Below, piece by piece: positions 1-6,641 of a stretch of DNA of 7,884 bases (its first letter is position 1; every line of letters starts with the position of its first letter). Made by a program: the position numbers and the translations under genes. The stretch comes from Gammaproteobacteria bacterium (GTDB lineage: Bacteria > Pseudomonadota > Gammaproteobacteria > Xanthomonadales > Marinicellaceae), in NCBI GenBank assembly GCA_030426065.1, contig JAUHZH010000088.1:1-7884 (forward strand). Reading direction: 5' to 3'. The notes under the pieces are model-generated. The model was not told where the DNA came from. It made no database searches and saw only the letters and a list, made by a program, of their open reading frames with translations.

Positions 1-485
1 GATACCGAGCTTGACCATAAAATGATGGACAAGTTTATGGTCGATTCATTAACTTCATGAAAACCATTGACAACATACCGAGCCACTTCATTGTCACCAT
101 TGAACAAATACACACCATGTTCGCCCAACAAATAATCATCGGCAGTGGTGTACAGTGTGTTGGCCTGGGTGCTGTCTGCATCAACCACGGTCAAGCTGAT
201 TAAATCATTGGATTCATGCAAAATCACAGCTTGATCATCCAACGGCATGATGGTCACTGGGTTGCTGATGCCCAAATCGTGCCATTGCTGTGCTTCAAGG
301 TCATACAACCAGACTTGTGACTCACCGCCAACCAAGCGTTCGACAACCACATGATCACCTGCTTTGGCCGGTGACAAATCACCCAATTGTACGCCTTCGC
401 TTTCAGACACCAATAAATTCAAGGCTTGTCCCTGTGCTGTCAAAGAAAGGCACAACAAAGCGCAGACCATCCATGGGCGGTTCAT
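1..485 (-). CDS. Secreted protein of unknown function, N-terminal part (runs off the left edge)
   Basis: An open frame of 161 codons without a stop begins with ATG at 485 and continues past position 1, so only the N-terminal part is visible. The start lies in an ATGA overlap with the stop of the 516-residue gene upstream, so the two are probably co-transcribed and translationally coupled. Residues 1-21 form a signal peptide (Arg at 3, hydrophobic core ALLCLSLTA, likely cleavage after GQA), so the product should be exported. The mature part is rich in short beta-strand-like stretches with repeated patterns such as VWLYDLEAQQW and GVYLFNGD, which suggests beta-propeller-like repeats. The neighbour has similar stretches (GIYRYDGQ), so the two may be distant paralogues. 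I do not recognise a family and assign no function. Reading frame, start and signal peptide are clear; the fold is inference. Confidence 0.8.
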   Translation of the reverse strand, partial: MNRPWMVCALLCLSLTAQGQALNLLVSESEGVQLGDLSPAKAGDHVVVERLVGGESQVWLYDLEAQQWHDLGISNPVTIMPLDDQAVILHESNDLISLTVVDADSTQANTLYTTADDYLLGEHGVYLFNGDNEVARYVVNGFHEVNESTINLSIILWSSSV

Positions 486-2032
486 TCTGAACACCTCAAT
501 GCGAATTGCTGGTCATCCATGCGGTTCAACAACAAATGGTGTGTCTGCCCTGCCACTTGCAGCGTTGCTTGTAAGTTGTTACAAGCCGTGAACTGAAGCT
601 GCACTTCACCCAACACCGTTTGGTTGGGTTGGCTGACGGGATCAAGGAAGCCAGCGCCTTGGTATTGGTACAAAGTGACGTCAATGCTTTCAACGCCAAC
701 TGTGTAATCACTCAAACCAGCCAACCACAATGGCTGCCCTTGGTCATATAAATAAAATGTCAAAAAGACATAGCGGCTGCCATCACTGCGTTGACCACTT
801 TGGATCTGCATGCCTTGGTTCAGCAATTCAGGTGCGAGCCAAGCACCATTGAGCTGCTCACCGATGCGCGGCTTAGACTCCAATTTAAAGTAAGACACCG
901 CTTGGGGCGAGCCAACCGCTTGTGATTTGTTGTTGGCATGGATACAAATCGATTCCCCACAGGCTGTCACACCACCGTTTTGGCTTAAATGGGCAACGGG
1001 CAAAAAGGCTTTACTGAATGAAGTGGGGCTGTCATACAAGTAAATGTTCTGGTCATCCAATTCGAAAATTTGTTCATGCAATCGACCAAACTGACGCCCG
1101 GCCGTCAGGTCATGTGTGAACAACAGATCGAGCTGCTCGTCATACATTTTCGACACCTGCTCATCGCTGACCGCTGCCAACCCTTCTTGAAAACTCACTT
1201 CATCTTGCAAGTCTATCCGAACGGCTTTGACCGTGGCCAAGCTGTCCGCATCGAGGGCTTGCAACTGTCGGTTGAATGTATTGGGGTCGCGAGCCACCTT
1301 GATGAATGTGTCATCCAACTCCGCCACTTTTTCTATTAGGGTGGCCGGTTTTTCGCTCAAGCCATCCGCTGTGGCATGGAACAACTTCCTTTCCCCATTG
1401 CCGTCTTCCAGAATCAACAAACAGGCATCGCTTGATTGGGCAAAACTGGCTTCACCCAATTTCAATTGGTGACCAGGCTCCACTTGCGAAATGGTTTGAC
1501 CGTCGTATCGATAGATGCCTTCATCAGAAAAATAAATGGTGCTGGGGTCCAAAAAACAAACCAATTGGCCTTCGACACCGAGGTTTTGGGCTTGTTGGTC
1601 TAACAGCCAGAAAGTGTCGTCTTGTGTTGTTTGAAACAACCAAACCCGTTCATGAATCTTAATCTCGGTCGGTGCGTGTTGGGTCTGGTGGCGCAACACC
1701 CATTGACCGTTGGACTCCAAACGGTAAAACCAATGGGTCTCTGCTGATGACAAAACCATTTGGATGTCACCCAAGGCATTGACTCGAGCCCAGGTCAAGG
1801 CTGTTGCTGTTTGCGGTAAGCTCAATGTCTCCACCACATGGCCTTGTTCGTTTTGGAAGGTCAATTCCAAGGCAGCACCACCCTGATTGGCATGTAAATA
1901 CAAACCACGATCAGGGCTGTAAATCAGGTCTTGACCCGAACTGGCCAAAGGAGACACTTCGTTGAAAGTCAGGGCGTGGACCCAGTGGGCATTGAGCAGC
2001 AACACTGCAGCCAGTTTGAGGGTTGTTTTCAC
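482..2032 (-). CDS. Secreted 516-residue protein, beta-rich with C-terminal GxW domain, function unknown
   Basis: The product has a signal peptide at residues 1-20 (MKTTLK, hydrophobic AAVLLL, cleavage probably after VHA), so it is exported. The middle, about residues 40-390, is made of short beta-strand-like segments with aromatic or acidic turns (GIYRYDGQ, WLLDQQAQ, FELDDQNIYLYD) and resembles a degenerate beta-propeller. Near the C-terminus a segment beginning GAWLAPELLNQGM and continuing with FLTFYLYDQGQPLWLAGL resembles a small 'GxW..P...GqG / YD..G.P.WL.G' module that I have seen at the ends of secreted gammaproteobacterial proteins; I cannot name it in a database. Cysteines in the C-terminal part (VTACGESICIH, FTACNNL, ALRCSE) could form disulfides in the periplasm. 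The start is GTG at 2032, because only it supplies the signal peptide; AAAGGA sits 6 nt upstream. It is first of a minus-strand pair and diverges from the isomerase/Mla cluster. Confidence 0.85.
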   Translation of the reverse strand: MKTTLKLAAVLLLNAHWVHALTFNEVSPLASSGQDLIYSPDRGLYLHANQGGAALELTFQNEQGHVVETLSLPQTATALTWARVNALGDIQMVLSSAETHWFYRLESNGQWVLRHQTQHAPTEIKIHERVWLFQTTQDDTFWLLDQQAQNLGVEGQLVCFLDPSTIYFSDEGIYRYDGQTISQVEPGHQLKLGEASFAQSSDACLLILEDGNGERKLFHATADGLSEKPATLIEKVAELDDTFIKVARDPNTFNRQLQALDADSLATVKAVRIDLQDEVSFQEGLAAVSDEQVSKMYDEQLDLLFTHDLTAGRQFGRLHEQIFELDDQNIYLYDSPTSFSKAFLPVAHLSQNGGVTACGESICIHANNKSQAVGSPQAVSYFKLESKPRIGEQLNGAWLAPELLNQGMQIQSGQRSDGSRYVFLTFYLYDQGQPLWLAGLSDYTVGVESIDVTLYQYQGAGFLDPVSQPNQTVLGEVQLQFTACNNLQATLQVAGQTHHLLLNRMDDQQFALRCSE

Positions 2033-2038
2033 ATTGAT

Positions 2039-2044
2039 TCCTTT
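2039..2044 (-). promoter_or_regulatory. Ribosome binding site (AAAGGA) for the GTG-initiated secreted protein gene
   Basis: Read on the minus strand, AAAGGA lies 6 nt upstream of the GTG at 2032 and 4 nt upstream of an overlapping ATG at 2034. The ATG is followed directly by TGA, so it cannot start the gene; only the GTG opens the 516-residue frame with its signal peptide. The site therefore helps decide the start. Confidence 0.6.
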
Positions 2045-2173
2045 TCAAAAAAACGCCAACCATTTTAAGTTGTTCATGTAAAAATCGCGTTATTTCTTTT
2101 CAATATGTCAGTTTTATTGTGCTTTTTGGCAGACTCGCAGCGTGCCTTGATCTGAGACTGTTTCGCAAATCAT

Positions 2174-2194
2174 TCATCACAGGGTCATCACAGG
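2174..2194. repeat. 11-bp tandem direct repeat (two copies of TCATCACAGG) in the divergent intergenic region
   Basis: TCATCACAGG occurs at 2174-2183 and again at 2185-2194, one helical turn apart, in the 231-bp gap between two divergent transcription units. The spacing would put two copies on the same DNA face, as for a direct-repeat regulator site. No known operator consensus is recognised, and the role is inference. The rest of 2033-2263 shows no gene; it is AT-rich toward the minus-strand gene. Confidence 0.4.
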
Positions 2195-2229
2195 CTGATT
2201 TCTTCTCAGCAAAATCACGCCCAATTAGG

Positions 2230-2235
2230 TACAAT
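2230..2235 (+). promoter_or_regulatory. Possible -10 box (TACAAT) for the isomerase/Mla operon
   Basis: TACAAT matches the sigma-70 -10 consensus at five of six positions. It would start transcription near 2242, about 20 nt before the preferred ATG at 2264. No good -35 hexamer is visible 16-18 bp upstream, so this is a weak call. If right, it excludes the alternative in-frame ATG at 2234, which would lie inside the -10 element. Confidence 0.3.
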
Positions 2236-2263
2236 GGAGCCAGTAATCATTCTCTCTATAACC

Positions 2264-2854
2264 ATGTATAAACGCTTGATTTGCTGTTGGCTCATTTTCA
2301 CACCCATTGCCCTTTGGGCCTCTTGCCCAGAAAAAGAATTGCATCCTGATGCGATGTTTCCTGAATTGGTATTTGAAACCAGTCATGGCAACGTCGTGGT
2401 TGAGCTGGACCGCCAAAAAGCGCCGGTGACAGTGAATCATTTTTTACATCATTTGGATCAAGGCCTGTTGAATGACAATTTGGTTCATCGGGTGGTCAAG
2501 GATTATGTGATCCAAACCGCTGCATTCAAACCCGACCTCTCTGAACTGAAAGGCTGCGGTCAACTGATCAACGAATCGGGCAATGGTTTAAAAAACAGCA
2601 AAGGCACTTTGGCCATGGCTCGACACAATGACCCCCATTCGGCTTCCTTGAGCTTTTTCTTTAACATGAGCGATAACAGCAACCTCGATCCCAGCAACAA
2701 AGGCTGGGGCTATGCCGTTTTCGGCTACGTCACAGAAGGCATGGACGTGCTGGAGAAGATCAACCAAACACCCGTAGAATACAACGCCCAGCTGGATGCA
2801 CCCAATGTGCCGGTCACTCCGGTCATCATCAAAAAAGTGAGTTTACGCCAATGA
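2264..2854 (+). CDS. ppiA: Periplasmic cyclophilin-type peptidyl-prolyl cis-trans isomerase (PpiA-like)
   Basis: Cyclophilin-type isomerases speed cis-trans isomerisation of X-Pro bonds; this one should act in the periplasm. With the start at ATG 2264 the product has 196 residues and a classical signal peptide (MYKR, hydrophobic core, ALWA cleavage before SC). An in-frame ATG at 2234 would add ten residues ahead of it and is less likely. Family landmarks are clear: VFETSHGNVVVEL (37-49), APVTVNHF (53-60), HRVV..YVIQ (75-84), NESGNGLKN (103-111), GTLAMAR (114-120), FFFN (131-134) and GWGYAVFG (147-154), closely matching E. coli PpiA. The catalytic Arg of HRV is present. The usual Phe five residues on is Tyr, QGG is QTA, and the Gln before the FF motif is Ser. 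Two mature cysteines (21, 98) might pair. Its stop overlaps the STAS gene by four bases, tying it to the lipid-transport cluster. Confidence 0.88.
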   Translation: MYKRLICCWLIFTPIALWASCPEKELHPDAMFPELVFETSHGNVVVELDRQKAPVTVNHFLHHLDQGLLNDNLVHRVVKDYVIQTAAFKPDLSELKGCGQLINESGNGLKNSKGTLAMARHNDPHSASLSFFFNMSDNSNLDPSNKGWGYAVFGYVTEGMDVLEKINQTPVEYNAQLDAPNVPVTPVIIKKVSLRQ

Positions 2855-3156
2855 GTGAATTGATACGATTTGAAAAACACGGTGACGCTTGCGACATCTA
2901 CATCCAAGGTGAAGTGGATTTGTCGAACTCGGCAGAAATCAGAAAAACCGTTTTGGGGGCTTTGAAAGGCGCAGAGCGGGTGGCAGTCAATTTGTCTGCC
3001 GTTGAATACATTGATTCTTCTGGCATCGCTGCATTGGTGGAAGGTTTACAAATGGCCAACAGCCGCAACAAAACTTTCACTCTGAATCAACCCAGTGACC
3101 AAGTGCGGTCCATTTTGGAACTGGCACGGCTTGACCAGGTTTTCACCATTGTCTAA
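2851..3156 (+). CDS. mlaB: STAS-domain protein, MlaB-like accessory of the lipid ABC transporter
   Basis: The 101-residue protein is a single STAS domain, the fold of anti-sigma factor antagonists and of MlaB, which binds the MlaF ATPase in the cytoplasm and supports transporter assembly and activity. Landmarks are YIQGEVDLSNSAEI (17-30), VNLSAVEYIDSSGIAALVEG (46-65) with the Asp-Ser-Ser-Gly motif at 55-58, and the terminal helix ILELARLDQVF. It has no signal peptide. The start is an ATGA overlap with the isomerase stop, and the stop overlaps the likely TTG start of the permease gene. In many proteobacteria a STAS domain is fused to the N-terminus of the MlaE-family permease; here the two are separate, adjacent and in different frames. 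Position next to mlaE/mlaF makes the MlaB role more likely than a sigma-factor regulator. Confidence 0.85.
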   Translation: MSELIRFEKHGDACDIYIQGEVDLSNSAEIRKTVLGALKGAERVAVNLSAVEYIDSSGIAALVEGLQMANSRNKTFTLNQPSDQVRSILELARLDQVFTIV

Positions 3157-3949
3157 GTTCATCACCAAACAAATCGAATTCGTCGGGATGGCCGCCTATC
3201 AGGCGATTGAGCGGTTTGGTTTCGCGATTCGTTTGTTTTGGGACAGTTTTTATTGGTTATTTGTCGGCAGGCGCTACAAACAGCGCGTCCGTTTCCACCA
3301 AATCGTTGAGCAAGTCAGGGTCAATTGTTTTGACGCCTTGCTCATCGTTCTGGCTTTGTCTTTTGTGGTCGGCATGATGTTGGCCATCCAGTTGATTTAT
3401 GCCTTGACCGAATTCGGTGCCGAATCCGAAGTGTTGCGCGCCATTGCCAAATCAGTGACCCGTGAATTCTCCCCCTTGATCACCGGCGTGATTGTTGCCG
3501 GCCGGTCAGGTGCCGCCATCGCCGCTCGCATTGGGTCGCAAGTGGTTTCCCAAGAAATCGATGCCTTGAAAGTGATGGGCATTGTGCCCGTCCGTTATTT
3601 GGTGCTGCCCCCTTTGTTGGGCTTGATGGTTGCCATGCCTTTGTTGGTGATTTGTGCTGATTTCATGTCCATTTTGGGTGGTGCGGTGTTCGCTGTCGGC
3701 CGCCTCGACATGTCAATCATGGCCTATATGGTTGAATCATTGAACATTTTGTTGGTTAACGACATCATGCAAGGGCTGATCAAAAGTGTTGCCTTTGGCA
3801 TCATCATCGCATTGGTGGGTGCCACCATGGGCTTCCACGTGACCGGCGGTGCCGAAGGGGTGGGCAAGGCCACCACGTCAGCCGTGGTCACTTCAATCGC
3901 ATTCATCGTTTTGGTCGACATGATTGCCAGTTACTTCCTCACCCAATGA
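3149..3949 (+). CDS. mlaE: MlaE-family permease of the MCE lipid ABC transporter
   Basis: This is the transmembrane subunit of an Mla-type ABC transporter that moves phospholipids (or related lipids) at the inner membrane together with the MlaF ATPase and MCE protein. Starting at TTG 3149 it has 266 residues, close to the usual length of about 260. Hydrophobic segments lie roughly at 62-87, 108-126, 151-182, 209-232 and 246-264. Family landmarks are VVGMMLAIQ (73-81), the REFSPLITGVIVAGRSGAAIAARIG region (105-129), the coupling element QEIDALKVMGIVPVRYLVLPP (135-155) and the final TSAVVTSIAFIVLVDM. An upstream ATG at 3095 would overlap the STAS gene by 62 nt and adds an unconserved Trp-rich stretch, so I prefer TTG 3149, which overlaps it by 8 nt; CAGG lies 9 nt ahead. 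ATG 3188 is a further alternative. The family call is firm, the start is not. Confidence 0.9.
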   Translation: MSKFITKQIEFVGMAAYQAIERFGFAIRLFWDSFYWLFVGRRYKQRVRFHQIVEQVRVNCFDALLIVLALSFVVGMMLAIQLIYALTEFGAESEVLRAIAKSVTREFSPLITGVIVAGRSGAAIAARIGSQVVSQEIDALKVMGIVPVRYLVLPPLLGLMVAMPLLVICADFMSILGGAVFAVGRLDMSIMAYMVESLNILLVNDIMQGLIKSVAFGIIIALVGATMGFHVTGGAEGVGKATTSAVVTSIAFIVLVDMIASYFLTQ

Positions 3950-3956
3950 CGCCGCC

Positions 3957-4769
3957 ATGAACAACAACGCCGAATCAGTCATCAACGTCAAAAACCTGGT
4001 CACCCACTACGGCAGCAGGAAGATTTTGGATGGCGTTGACTTTGAGGTCAAAACCGGAGAAATTCGTGTGGTCATGGGTGGTTCCGGCTCTGGCAAAAGC
4101 ACCCTGTTGTGGCACATACTGGGCCTTCACGAACCCTCTGAAGGTTGTGTCGAAGTGTTGGGTAAAGACATCCACAAAATCAGTTTCAATGAACAGTTGC
4201 AACTGAAGCAGAACATGGGTGTTTCATTTCAAAGTGGGGCTTTGTTTTCTTCCATGAATGTGGGCGAAAATGTCGCGCTGCCTTTGCGTGAATTCACCGA
4301 TTTGGATGAAAACACCATCCGCATCATTTCTCGAATGAAACTGGAGGTGGTCAACCTCGGTGGATTCCATAAATTGATGCCTTCTCAGTTATCCGGTGGG
4401 ATGATCAAACGGGCGGCATTGGCCCGGGCCATAGTGATGGATCCTAAACTGTTGTTTTTTGACGAACCTTCTGCTGGTTTGGACCCGGTGGTTGCGTCAG
4501 AAATTGATGATTTGATTTTGTCTTTGCGCGACACCATGGGCATGAGCATGGTGGTGGTGACCCATGAATTGGACTCAGCTTATAAAATCGCAGACCGAAT
4601 CACCGTGTTGGACCAGGGTAAAAATTTGTTTACAGGCACTGTAAAAGAAATCAAACAGTGTAAAATTAAACGCGTCAAGGACTTATTGGAACGCCGCTCG
4701 CGGCATGAATTGGTGACTTCAGATGAATACCTGAAGCGCCTGACAGAGGAAAATTACACACTATCATGA
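3957..4769 (+). CDS. mlaF: MlaF-family ATP-binding subunit of the MCE lipid ABC transporter
   Basis: The 270-residue product is a complete ABC ATPase that would power the MlaE permease from the cytoplasm. All nucleotide-binding motifs are intact: Walker A GGSGSGKST (41-49), Q-loop Gln 92 in VSFQSGALF, signature LSGGM (145-149), Walker B LLFFDE (165-170) with Asp 169 and catalytic Glu 170, D-loop SAGLD, and switch His 203 in VVTHE. The string FQSGALFSSMNVGENVALPL is characteristic of the MlaF/Mkl subgroup and distinguishes it from other ABC ATPases. The start is ATG 3957, 7 nt after the permease stop. A TTG at 3924 in the same frame would overlap the permease and adds nothing conserved. The ribosome binding site is weak, as expected for translation coupled to mlaE. 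The stop overlaps the MCE gene by ATGA. Confidence 0.93.
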   Translation: MNNNAESVINVKNLVTHYGSRKILDGVDFEVKTGEIRVVMGGSGSGKSTLLWHILGLHEPSEGCVEVLGKDIHKISFNEQLQLKQNMGVSFQSGALFSSMNVGENVALPLREFTDLDENTIRIISRMKLEVVNLGGFHKLMPSQLSGGMIKRAALARAIVMDPKLLFFDEPSAGLDPVVASEIDDLILSLRDTMGMSMVVVTHELDSAYKIADRITVLDQGKNLFTGTVKEIKQCKIKRVKDLLERRSRHELVTSDEYLKRLTEENYTLS

Positions 4770-5704
4770 AACGCAACGTCAGCAATTATTTTTGGGTGGG
4801 GCTGTTCACTTTGGTGATCACCGTGTTGACTTTGATGGCAATGATCAGGATGACGGGGCGACAAGGGCAAACCGTCGAATACCATAGCCATTACGCCAAC
4901 GTCACAGGCTTGGGTTTTGGCACCCCCGTTTATTATGAAGGCTATCGCATAGGTCAGATTGAATCCATCAGCCCGGTTGCCAAAGACAGCGGTTTGCGAT
5001 TCAAAGTCAGCTACTCAGTACAACAAGGGTGGCAAATCAGAACCGATGCAACGGCGCAAATCCAGTCGGCTGGTTTATTGGCTGACATGTCAATCAACAT
5101 CAATGCCGGTCAAGCGAGCACTTTTTTCAATCCAGGCGATGAAATCCCCGGTCGCATGCCGGTCGATTTGTTTGCTCAACTGGGTGGTGTGGCAGAAGAC
5201 ATCGATGACATCGCTGAGCAGCAACTCAAGCCCATGCTCGATAACTTGAGCCAGCGCCTCGACAGCATCACCAAACAAGTGGATGAAGGCCTGCCAACCA
5301 TCATGGCCAACATCACAGAGGCCACTGACAACATCAATCAGGTGGCTCGAAACGCGAATCAGTTGCTCAGTGGCGACAATGCCCAGCACCTCAGTCAGTC
5401 AATGAAAAACTTAAGCGAATTGACTGCCAGCATGCAGACCACCTTGACCCAGCTCGACGCCAGCATGAACAACATCAATGACTTGATCACCGATGCCCGT
5501 GGCCTGGTGACTGATGACGATGCCGTGGTGGCGATGATGCTGAAAACCATGAACAAGGCTTTGAACGATGCCACCGTTTCGCTGGACAGCATTTTGAGCC
5601 AAATTGAAAGTGCCAGCATGAACCTCAACGAAGCCACCAACGAGATTCGCAAACAACCCAACACGTTGTTGTTCTCAAAGGACCAAGGAGAAGATGAATT
5701 ATGA
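4766..5704 (+). CDS. mlaD: MCE-domain lipid-binding protein (MlaD-like) with long helical tail
   Basis: MCE proteins form hexameric rings with a central pore that hands lipids to or from the MlaFE complex in the periplasm. This one has a single N-terminal membrane anchor (about 9-27, after MKRNVSNY) and an MCE domain at about 37-117 containing the hallmark GLGFGTPVYYEGYRIGQIESI and AGLLADMSININ. From about 138 to 295 it has a long, charged, heptad-like helical region rich in Asn, Asp, Gln and Leu. The C-terminus carries RKQPNTLLFSKD, resembling the 'P..LLF' ending of MCE proteins paired with PqiC-type lipoproteins. At 312 residues it is far longer than E. coli MlaD (about 183), so the extra length is the helical tail, which may extend the pore toward the outer membrane. 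It overlaps the ATPase and lipoprotein genes by 4 nt each. Confidence 0.9.
   Translation: MKRNVSNYFWVGLFTLVITVLTLMAMIRMTGRQGQTVEYHSHYANVTGLGFGTPVYYEGYRIGQIESISPVAKDSGLRFKVSYSVQQGWQIRTDATAQIQSAGLLADMSININAGQASTFFNPGDEIPGRMPVDLFAQLGGVAEDIDDIAEQQLKPMLDNLSQRLDSITKQVDEGLPTIMANITEATDNINQVARNANQLLSGDNAQHLSQSMKNLSELTASMQTTLTQLDASMNNINDLITDARGLVTDDDAVVAMMLKTMNKALNDATVSLDSILSQIESASMNLNEATNEIRKQPNTLLFSKDQGEDEL
5685..5690 (+). promoter_or_regulatory. Ribosome binding site (AAGGAG) of the auxiliary lipoprotein gene
   Basis: AAGGAG inside the end of the MCE gene lies 10 nt before the ATG at 5701. It is the best Shine-Dalgarno match in the plus-strand cluster and supports this start over the out-of-frame ATG at 5694. 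A strong site inside an ATGA-overlapped junction suggests that the lipoprotein can be initiated independently as well as by coupling. Confidence 0.6.
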
Positions 5705-6261
5705 AACCATCATGGCGCATTTGTGGTTTACTTATCATCACCCTTTGGCTTGGGGCATGCAGTCAGAAAGCGGCCCAAGTCAAAAAATACTATCGACTGG
5801 ATGTTCCAACTGAACAGGTAATCCACCCCAAGATTGAAGGTCTGTTGTGGGTCAAGCGCCCCGAAGCCCTGGGCATCTTGGGCAATCGACCCATGGTCGT
5901 CACGGATGAGGCCGGTGCCTTACAGCAATTGACATTTCATCATTGGATTGATTCACCCAAAGTGTTGCTTCACCATGCCATGGTCGCACAAGCCGGTCTA
6001 CATTGGGAACAAGCACAGGGAGGCAAACCCGCAGGATTTGATCACACAGAACTGGTGACCCAAATCATGTCTTTCGAAAAAAATGGCAACGAGGCTGTGA
6101 TCGACATCCAATTCATTTGGTTTGATGCCGAAGGGACTCAGCTAAAGCAGCAACGCCTTTCAAACCGTGTTGCCATCACTGGTGGTGGATATGCTGGCTA
6201 TGTTGTCGCCATGAATCAAGCTTTGACAACCATTTTGGATCAAGTGGAGTGGCAACCATGA
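5701..6261 (+). CDS. ABC-type transport auxiliary lipoprotein (PqiC/ABC_trans_aux-like)
   Basis: The 186-residue product begins with a lipoprotein signal peptide ending in LGAC (lipobox 17-20), so Cys 20 would be lipidated. Ser follows at +2, without an Asp retention signal, predicting the outer membrane. Directly after comes KYYRLDVP, the motif that opens the ABC_trans_aux/PqiC domain (DUF330, PF03886). Later segments (VKRPEALGILGNRPMVV, then DSPKVLLHHAMV, then a beta-rich C-terminus ending in VVAMNQALTTILDQV) fit its alternating strand/helix pattern. PqiC-like lipoproteins partner MCE proteins at the outer membrane. Its place directly after the MCE gene, with an ATGA overlap, is the usual genomic arrangement and replaces the MlaC carrier seen in E. 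coli. Family assignment rests on the motif plus context, since overall similarity in this family is low. Confidence 0.8.
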   Translation: MKPSWRICGLLIITLWLGACSQKAAQVKKYYRLDVPTEQVIHPKIEGLLWVKRPEALGILGNRPMVVTDEAGALQQLTFHHWIDSPKVLLHHAMVAQAGLHWEQAQGGKPAGFDHTELVTQIMSFEKNGNEAVIDIQFIWFDAEGTQLKQQRLSNRVAITGGGYAGYVVAMNQALTTILDQVEWQP

Positions 6262-6641
6262 GTTGGCAAATGGGGGCCGCTTTGGTCAAAGAATTGGGCT
6301 TCTTGAATTTCCAATCAAAACAAAACCTGTCGCACCTCCAAGAAGAAGGGCATCCACTACAAGCAGAGACACCGCAACAGGCGGCTCCGATCTTGGATAA
6401 AAACGAATTGCGTTTGTTGGTTAAAATCCTTCAAGCCATCGGTCACGACTGTGATTACCAGGCCATTCAATTGAACGGCCACATCCACGAATACCAGCAC
6501 CCGACCAAAACTTTGCGCTTTGATGACGTCAACTTGCCTGACGATGACGCGATCATGCATTTGGCGCCTTTATCAGCCATGATTCAACAACCACAATTGA
6601 AACGACCGGTATGGGAAAAGCTCAAAACATTGTCTGCTTGA
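6258..6641 (+). CDS. holD: Small protein resembling DNA polymerase III psi subunit (HolD)
   Basis: The 127-residue, soluble, cytoplasmic-looking protein has features that match the psi subunit of the clamp loader, which links the DnaX complex to the chi subunit and SSB. It has an N-terminal LVKELGFLNF element (9-18) where E. coli psi has LQQLGITQW, the DnaX-binding peptide. A variable linker follows, then the core ELRLLVKILQAIG (50-62), then a C-terminal LAPLSAMIQQPQLKRPVWEKLKTL (102-125) where E. coli psi has LTDLRANPTARAALWQQI. The hydrophobic spacing and the basic-x-x-Trp pattern agree. Psi proteins diverge strongly, so this is a recalled-motif assignment and not proof. The start is ATG 6258 in an ATGA overlap with the lipoprotein stop, with GGAG 8 nt upstream; GTG 6249 is possible. 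It is out of place functionally in an envelope operon. It overlaps the next gene by 31 nt. Confidence 0.5.
   Translation: MSWQMGAALVKELGFLNFQSKQNLSHLQEEGHPLQAETPQQAAPILDKNELRLLVKILQAIGHDCDYQAIQLNGHIHEYQHPTKTLRFDDVNLPDDDAIMHLAPLSAMIQQPQLKRPVWEKLKTLSA

Noticed and set aside
290..591. Plus-strand frames opposite the left-edge gene and its junction
   Set aside because: They lie antisense to two coupled genes with signal peptides and have no conserved features.
1306..1662. 118-residue plus-strand frame inside the 516-residue gene
   Set aside because: Antisense shadow of a well-supported minus-strand gene; no ribosome binding site, and the composition is rich in Trp, His and Arg without domain character.
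2314..2328. Lipoprotein processing site in the isomerase (LWASC)
   Set aside because: A Trp occupies the -3 position where Leu is expected; ordinary signal peptidase cleavage after ALWA is more likely.
3095..3148. Upstream ATG start for the permease
   Set aside because: It adds 18 residues translated from the STAS gene in another frame, with no membrane or family similarity; the TTG at 3149 matches family length.
3924..3956. TTG start for the ATPase inside the permease gene
   Set aside because: It adds eleven unconserved residues; ATG 3957 gives the normal N-terminus.
5090..5389. 99-residue minus-strand frame inside the MCE gene
   Set aside because: Codon-bias shadow of the helical tail and domain on the opposite strand; no start signals.
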